64,000 nt of DNA from Gymnogyps californianus (Eukaryota > Chordata > Aves > Accipitriformes > Cathartidae). Below are positions 57,485 through 64,000 of this stretch, piece after piece. The notes under the pieces are model-generated. The model was given only the letters and a program-made list of their open reading frames with translations, did not search any database and was not told where the DNA came from. Within the stretch, counting starts at the first letter, position 1, and the number at the start of each line of letters is the position of its first letter. The stretch covers positions 1,054,001-1,118,000 of the forward strand of contig NC_059479.1 in the NCBI RefSeq assembly GCF_018139145.2, given 5' to 3'. A program made the translations under genes and the position numbers.

Positions 57485-60400
57485 CGGGGAGAGGCCTGGC
57501 CCACGGCACACGGCCCAGCTCTGACACCGTATTTGAGGTCTCTGCCACGGCCCCGAAGCCCGGTGCCCCCTCCAGCCCTCTCCCCTCCGGGCTCGCTGGG
57601 GCACCCCGCCAAAGCTGAGGGGCTCAGCAGGAGCACGCACGGGGGAAGACTGCAATGTAATCCCATTTCTCCTTCGGATCAGCACTTCTTCTCTCTCCCA
57701 TTGCAGCCTTTGAATGCTTATTTTTAGCTCCCGTTATTTCCCTCAGGCCAACTTTTCTGTCACATTTCATCCCCTTCTCAGTGTTTCTGGTTGTTACTTT
57801 CTTCCTTCAAGATGCCTTCTCTTCCAGATCTTCTCTCCATCTGCCTTCCCCCACGCTCCCAGCCTCTCGGGGATGGAGGGGCGAGAGCTCAGCGTGGGTG
57901 TGGGGATGGAGAACAGGCAGAGGCTGGCTGCACTGCTGCCAGCCCCGGGCTGAGCTGGGCTGCCAGCGGGGAAGGGCTCCTCGGGCAGGATTTTGGGAAG
58001 CTCTCCCAACATCGCCGAGGGGACTCTGCGCTGGGGTCAGGCGGGAGGAGCTGGAAATCCCCTGGCAGCACCCCAGAGAGCGGGTTTGCTCTGGCAGCTC
58101 TGCTGCCCCGGGGCCAGGTAGGAGCCGGGAGGAGCGAGGGAGGCTGAAGGCACCCCAAGTCTGCTGCTGCTTCCCCGCGCCCTTCGCCCACCTGGCTCGA
58201 CAGCAGTGGTCCCCGGCTGTGACGATGGGCTTTGCTCCATCCCAAGACCTTCAGCGAGAAGGTGGAGGCTGCGGAGAGGAGCCCTGAGCTGCATGTCTCT
58301 CCTGGGGCTTGCCCGTCCATGCCGGCCAGCAGCGTGGTGGTGGGTGAGGCCGGCGGCTGGATGTCCTCCAGCGGCTCCCCTGCCTCCATTCCTGCGCCCG
58401 CTGATGGGCTTCTTTCTCCCCAGATGTTATTTTTCTTTGAAACTGGTTGTGACACTCGGATGAATGGATTTTAAAGACCAAACCTGGCTTATTAAAAAAA
58501 AAGTAACCAAATTGTCAGGGCTGATTTGAAATGGAAAACAGGGTTGGGGGGGGGGAAGACAAGACTGTTTTCTATTGAAATGCATCAGGGGACAGCCTTT
58601 TCTCAGCTTCTCTTTGTCCTTCCCTCCTTTTCCCCCAAAGCACTTCTAATGTCTTCATCCTGCTACTGCTCCTTGCGCAGGTCCGTCCCTTCCCCGCAGC
58701 AGCGAGGGCCAGGGTAGGGCTCTCTGACGGGGGCTTTATCCCGGCTTCGTGCCGAAGGGTGCGCAGGCACAGGGGGATGCCTGTGCCAGCCCCCCCCTCC
58801 TCCCCCCCCAGGTAGCAGAAAGCACGTGAGCTCTGGGAGCAGCAGCAACGGGGTGCCTTTGCATGGCAGCGTGCCCAAGTGCATCAGCCCAGGCAACGAA
58901 CAGGGTGTATTTGCTCTGTCACAACATCCCTACCTTCCTTTGTCCCCGTGGTGAAAGGAAAGCCCAGACTTTCTTCTTTTGAACTCATTTCTTTTCCCTC
59001 TGTCAGGGCTGCTGGACCTCAGAGGACACACAGGCAGCTCTTTGGGCCTCTTCACTTGCTATCCCGAGGGCCGATGCTCCTGCGCCGGCGGCACCAGCCA
59101 TCGAGCACCAGCCGGCAGCGGTGGCTTTGCTCAGCTCCCCTTCGGTGCTGCAACCCTCCTGGGATGCTGCCACGAGGTGCCGATGGGGCGGGATGGGAAC
59201 CGCTGCATGGCCCAGGCAGCCTGGCACCCTGCAGGGCCCTTGGTGCTTTAAGATGATGCTTTGGGAAATCTGGACTCTCAAAAAGATGGAGAGAAAGCTT
59301 CCAGCTGAGTTCCCAATATAGTAACAGCGTTTCTGCTTGTCCTATTTCGTGGTGACTCTCATGCACCTCGCTCAGCAGCACGGACTGTTCCCTGGGCTGC
59401 TCCCGGGGCACGGGTGTCTGCTACTGGGTTTTGGGTTTTTTGTTTTGTAAATCTCTGCATTGCGCTTGGCCCTAACACTCAGGTATTACTAGTATAAGAT
59501 CCTGACAGGTCTGCGTTAACGCAGCCTGGTGCCCTGCACTGGACTCTGCACAAAGGGGCCGGGCAGGTGAAAGCTGCCACTGAGGTGCGTGGCCACGGCT
59601 CTCTGCTGGCAGAGACACGGGCTCCTGCTGGCACAGGGACGTGAGCTTTGGGTACTGACACGGCACGGGGGAAGGTCACGGGCAGGGAAATGCCCAGGAC
59701 CGTGCCTGAGATGCTGCTGTGCTGTGCCGCATCCTGCACAGCAGGCTGGAGCGCTGGCACCGATGCCCACTCGGAGCAGCCCGGTCTGCACCACGCAGGA
59801 GCCGTCACTGCTTTGGGGCCTCTGTACATCGCGCCGAGGCTCTGGGCAGGTGCAGAAGCACTTGGGGTTTCAGAAAATGTGCCCAGGCCAGACGGGTCTA
59901 TTTTAGCCCAGAAAAGCACGGGACATTTCCATAAATAATGAGAAAGCCACGGTGGCACTAGGCAGGAATAAACACCTCCTGCGCGCGAGCCCTCCTGCTC
60001 CAGGACATAAGCCAACCACTGACCTATGGGGTTAAGATGAAACAGTGCTTAAGGGCTTCACGTAATATTTCCTTGAAGTGCTTTTTAGTACTCCTTGCAG
60101 CTGATTGCTAACGGAGACAGGAGGCTGTCCCAGAGAGGAGGCTGCGGCGAGCTGCGAGAGCAGGCTGGCCCAGTCTGGGACAGCAACTGGTGTGGGTAGT
60201 GTGACCACAGTGTGCACAGCGGCCCCGAGCATCTCCTGCGCCCTGCTCTCTCGGTCGAGCCCGGGCTCACAGCTACCTTTCCTTCTTCTCTCACCGGGCG
60301 TCCTCTTACGGTTTCTCTGAATCGTGGGTAGAGACCTGAAGTTTGAAATGCTGCACACGTCTGCGGAAACCTAACGGGTAAAAGCCTGGGTGTTTTGGGG

Positions 60401-61929
60401 CAGCAGTCATTGCAGAAGGGTCAGCTGGAAAATCCGGCCCCGGTCTGACCCACTGCGAATCGGTCCTCGCAATCCACGCTTCGCTCCGGTCCTGGTCCCG
60501 ACGCAGATGTCCTCCAGCACATGCTGCATAATCGGTTACGTGACACCGCTCCTGCTCCTTTGCTGGGGAACTGAAGCATCTTGTGAAACAGCTGAACATC
60601 GAACACCAGATAACGCGCTTCCTCCTGCGAGCGCTCAAGATGGCGAAATCATCCAGCCTAAAATTCATAAAACTGCAGGAACCGCTGAGCGTTCCCCTCC
60701 CGGGCCACGTGCCTGAGCACCGGTGATTGCTCCCAGTGCCTCCGCTGCCCTGGCATCAGCCGGCGGAGCCTCAGCAGCGCCTCTTCGCAGCCCTTCTGCG
60801 GGCGGTGATGAGGAGAGGAGGTGGACTGGTGTGTGCAGCTGCTCCCCGCTGCTTCCCACCTCCTCCTCCCCTGCTGACCGAGCACCTGGGACCTGGGGCC
60901 TCACCTCACTTCTTCTGAAGTTCAGGTTTATTAAGTTGTGTATTACAGACTATTTGTAGCAAATCACCACAGAGAAAACTTAAGAGATTGCAATGGCTTG
61001 GACCAAGCAGCAAGCCCAGGTTATTTATATTTTATAATGTGAAATCTATGCTTGCTCTGCAAGGGCTTGGGAGTTAGATGCCTTTCAAGCTCCTGAATAG
61101 CAAAATAAGGCTTGAAAGCAAACACCGCTGGGGTATTTCCCACCATTTAAAGCAGGGGGTTTTAAGTCTTTCTGTTTCCGTCTCCCTCTCCTTGCCCCTT
61201 CCCTCCCTCTCCTTTCTTCCTTCTGTCGCCAGCGAGGATGCCCCGCAGCCGGCAGGAGCCCTTCCCGCAGGGCCCGTTCCCGTGGCCGCTGCAGGAGCAC
61301 ATGCGGTGCCGGGGAGCTGGTCTGGGGGGCTGTTGCCTGCAAGCCCGGGGCCCGGCTTCCCCGCTGGCGGGGGTCACGGCGAAACTGTGAGCAGCACAGC
61401 TGAAACAGGAAATTTCTGGGATATTAGCTGTGTGTTACTGCATGGTTATTCCCGGTTCGTTTTGCTTGGGCCAACTCTGCCCAGGGCCTTGGTCTCCAGT
61501 CATGTTCTTGCTGACATCCCCGCCAGTCCCAGCACAGGGGCACAGTGGGGTGGGATGAAGCTCCAGCCCCAGAAGCTGCTTGAATTGCTGCGTTGTGGGT
61601 CACGGCTAGGTCTGAGCAAGTCCCCGGGTGTCACACACACCTCTAGCAGAAGGTCTTTGAGAGCTCCGCACAAAGGTTGCTGTGAAACCTGGGGGCCATC
61701 AGCTCCAGGTCTGCCTTCCCCAGGCCGGGGTGGTAGGGGCTGCACCGCATGGTGCGTGCTCTGAAGATGCATCTTCACGGCTGGAAGTCGCTCGTGGGGC
61801 GAAAGACCCGTGGTGGCTCTTTGCACAGGGAAAAAGCAAAAATGCCAGCAAGCCAGCTGCTTTCCCATCAGGTTTCACCAGCCGCTCACGCAGCCTGACA
61901 TCTCCGAACCACGCTGGGTGAGAACCCAG
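57485..61929. other. GC-rich unique sequence, no gene recognised
   Basis: Dense overlapping frames on both strands, none with a known domain (longest 61078-61764, +, 228 codons). Short G/C runs lie near 58546 and 58790-58808. AT-rich unique DNA at 60930-61060 is a weak further island. No interspersed repeat is recognised. Confidence 0.5.
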
Positions 61930-62275
61930 GGCAGAGCGGAGCGGAGCAGAGCGTACCGGCAGGGCGGAGGAGGGCAGGGATCGGGGAGAGGCTCATGCCC
62001 ACCGCGCTGGGGGGACGCCCCGGGGTCTTTCTCCTCCCTAAGCCCCTCGGCCGCCGCCGCTGCTGCCGCTTCATGCGATGCAAGCGCTGAGCGCGCATCC
62101 CCCCGCCGGCCCGGCGGCAGCGATCTCCGGCGGGGCCGGCCGGGGGGTCGGGGGGGCCGGGGGGGGGGGGCCCTGCCGCCGGCTGCCGCTAGGGGTAGAT
62201 CTCGCCTAAGGAGAGCCGGCATCCCGCCTGCGGGGAGGGCAGGGAGGAGCGGGAAGGGAAGCGGTGGGAAAAGAG
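61930..62275. promoter_or_regulatory. CpG island, possible promoter
   Basis: About 340 bp with very dense CpG, densest at 62045-62230 where CpG steps come every few bases (GCCGCCGCCG, GAGCGCGC, CCGGCCCGGCGGC). A GC-box-like GGGCGG lies at 61962. Elsewhere in the window CpG is clearly rarer. In birds such islands usually mark promoters (known biology). No TATA box, start codon in good context or exon can be assigned, so direction is unknown. It could be the first exon of a gene lying outside the window, a lncRNA promoter, or an orphan island. Confidence 0.5.
62132..62170 (+). repeat. Strong G-quadruplex motif
   Basis: G-runs of 4, 6, 7 and 12 (62132-62135, 62142-62147, 62150-62156, 62159-62170) separated by 2-6 bases, inside the CpG island. 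Confidence 0.85.
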
Positions 62276-62290
62276 GGGAGGGAAAGAGGC

Positions 62291-62633
62291 AAGAAAAGAA
62301 GAGGGGAAGGAGGAAGGGAAGGGGAAAGGGGAAAGGGGAAAGGGGAAGGGAAGGGAAGGGGGAAAGGAAAGGAAAGGAAAGGAAAGGAAAGGAAAGGAAA
62401 GGAAAGGAAAGGAAAGGAAAGGAAAGGGAAGGGAAGGGAAGGGAAGGGAAGGGAAGGGAAGGGAAGGGAAGGGAAGGGAAGGGAAGGGAAGGGAAAGGGA
62501 AGGGAAGGGAAGGGAAGGGAAGGGAAGGGAAGGGAAGGGAAGGGAAGGGAAGGGAAGGAAAGGAAAGGAAAGGAAAGGAAAGGAAAGGAAAGGAAAGGAA
62601 AGGAAAGGAAAGGAAAGGAAAGGGAAAAGAGGG
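62291..62633. repeat. 343-base pure purine tract, nested (GGAAA)n-(GGGAA)n-(GGAAA)n
   Basis: No pyrimidine occurs on the plus strand from 62291 to 62633. The core is pentameric: a GGAAA block (about 62361-62427), a GGGAA block (about 62426-62555, with one GGGAAA slip near 62492), then GGAAA again (about 62556-62620). The arrangement is nearly symmetrical. Long frames through it (Lys-Gly-Arg-Glu on plus, Phe-Pro-Leu-Ser on minus) are artefacts. Confidence 0.96.
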
Positions 62634-64000
62634 CAGGGCAACGTAGAGGAAGGAAGGAAGGAAGGAAAAGGAAGGACGGACGGACGGACAGACCTAGTGC
62701 TTCATCATTATGGGTACTTTATTTTCAGTCAGGATAAAGTACACGCAGAGTAGATCTCCACCCTCCAGTCTTCATAAGGGTTTTCTGCCCGAGCCAAACC
62801 CCAGCTGCTGTAAGCAACTCAAGTGATGTGGGGAAGCAACCAGTTTGCTCCCCAAGTGGGTGGTGACAGCAGCAGGGAGAGCAGGAGCTGGCTGGAGGGC
62901 CCTCTGCCAGCCGGCCGGAGGGACGGGCTGGCAAGGCAGGGCTGCTGGAAGCCCGTCGGGACAGGGAACGGCACTGCTCGCTGCTCCGGGGGTGCAGAGT
63001 TGTGTCCCCCTTTGTGCCAGCCAGCCCTGCTTGAGCTGTGCCCACCCCAGACTGCTCCTCCCGCACATGGGAGCCTCCCACCCCGCTTCAGTGACATCAA
63101 GAAAGAAAGAGGGAAAATTTTTCCCCCCCTGCACCAAAATTTAGGTTTCAGAAGGCTCCTTCCACATGCATTCGTTGAAAGTGTAAGAAATCATAGGGCT
63201 GGGGGGAAGATTTCCCCCCTTTATTCCCCCACTTATTTACAGTACTGGACCAGCAGGAAGAAAAGGCAACAGGCAGGAGAGGAGACGCAAAGCCTCAGAG
63301 GGAACCGAAGATGGTTGGGGTTCCTGGAAACCCATCCTACCGAGTGCTTTTCTTTGCTGTCTCAGTGGTACCAGAGGCCTGAGAATGGGGATTTGCTACG
63401 TAAAGCACATTCAGGCGAAGCATTTTGCATGTGTCATCGTTCACCAGCTCCCTAAACCATAGCGACTGAGTCATCAGTAGATGACTAAGGTCAGCCCTGC
63501 TCTGGAGACAAGGAAAGCGACGCACCGAGCAGGGCGGCGAGGTTATGTGAGGGCGATTCTCCCTGAACGGTCATGCCAAAATTGGCTGGAGAGCTTGGTG
63601 AGGCTCGGGAGCCCTTTGGGACACTCTCCAGCTCGGCACACGGAGAGAAGAGGGGCAGCTGGACGGTTGCTCAGGAACTGTAGGGCAGGAGAAATACCGA
63701 CAGCAGAGAGAGCCTCGCTTTTACAGGTCTCAAAGCTGGAAAGTCTGTTCTGCTTTGATGTCCATCACCGTCCGTGCTGCTCGCCCAGACCCACCACCCC
63801 CAGGACCTCCTTCGTGCGCCTGGGAACCGCAGCCGCGCTGGGTGGGAGGCAGCAGCCATCCCACAGCTGCTGGGCTGCTCCGGGTGGGAAGCGGGAATCA
63901 CAACAGAGGCAATGGAAATCAAAGCGGGGGAACTGGGAAATGACCTGTTCTGGCATTCAGCCAAGGCTCGGGACAAAGCTGGGCTCCAGAATGATCCTTC
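62634..64000. other. Unique sequence, no gene recognised
   Basis: It begins with short GGAA and GGAC repeats (62648-62690). The rest is mixed to GC-rich. The plus-strand frame 62823-63455 (210 codons) is overlapped by minus-strand frames and has no recognised domain. Confidence 0.5.

Noticed and set aside
61078..61764. 228-codon open frame on the plus strand
   Set aside because: A Leu/Ser/Pro low-complexity start over a CTCC-rich stretch; no domain recognised.
62189..62641. 150-codon Phe-Pro-Leu-Ser repeat frame on the minus strand
   Set aside because: Translation of the all-pyrimidine strand of the GGAAA/GGGAA array; not a protein.
61810..62646. 278-codon open frame on the plus strand
   Set aside because: It runs through the CpG island (Ala/Gly/Arg) and the purine tract (Lys-Gly-Arg-Glu repeats). 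Its length comes from low-complexity DNA without stops, and no domain is recognisable.

Overview
The window looks like nuclear DNA from a bird, and no protein-coding or RNA gene can be supported in it. The avian call rests on its repeats. There is a recent CR1 LINE 3' end with its typical tail (42135-42304), two much older CR1 pieces (3075-3350, 18745-18965), a probable MIR (19165-19265), a complete solo LTR with a 5-bp target-site duplication (26611-27195), and a 5' scrap of a related LTR (23922-24023). Both LTRs start with the TGT.CTGGTTT...GGGATAGAGTTAATTTTCTTC type of sequence that I know from bird genomes. Interspersed repeats are sparse, as expected for birds. I cannot name the species or chromosome.

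Layout. About 1-32 kb is mostly unique sequence in which GC-rich stretches alternate with short AT-rich islands. The islands carry homeodomain-, POU- and SOX-type motifs (for example 9160-9320, 11265-11510, 14105-14400, 23580-23710, 29075-29390, 30595-30850, 31080-31330). At 32491-33163 lies a 673-bp imperfect inverted repeat that I cannot assign to a known element. From 33 to 42 kb come an exact 8 x 11-bp minisatellite, a 109-base all-pyrimidine (TTTCCC)n tract, more AT-rich islands (one with a perfect 14-bp double-octamer palindrome at 39860-39873), and the CR1 end with a pentamer microsatellite grown from its tail. From 42 to 61 kb the sequence is GC-rich, with many G or C runs and a few AT-rich islands (53030-53290, 53455-53560, 55105-55345, 57125-57345). 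At 61.9-62.7 kb sit a compact CpG island, a very strong G-quadruplex run and a 343-base uninterrupted purine tract. This is the only place in the window that looks like a possible promoter.

Interpretation (inference). Many open frames of 60-280 codons exist on both strands, but they overlap one another, match no family I recognise and often run through simple repeats. They are chance frames of GC-rich DNA. The pattern of few repeats, no exons and scattered AT-rich islands with paired transcription-factor motifs fits a non-coding regulatory interval or a long intron near a developmental gene. Cross-species alignment would decide this. No new protein-based system was found. The least explained objects are the large inverted repeat, the CpG island with its purine tract, and the islands with palindromic binding sites.
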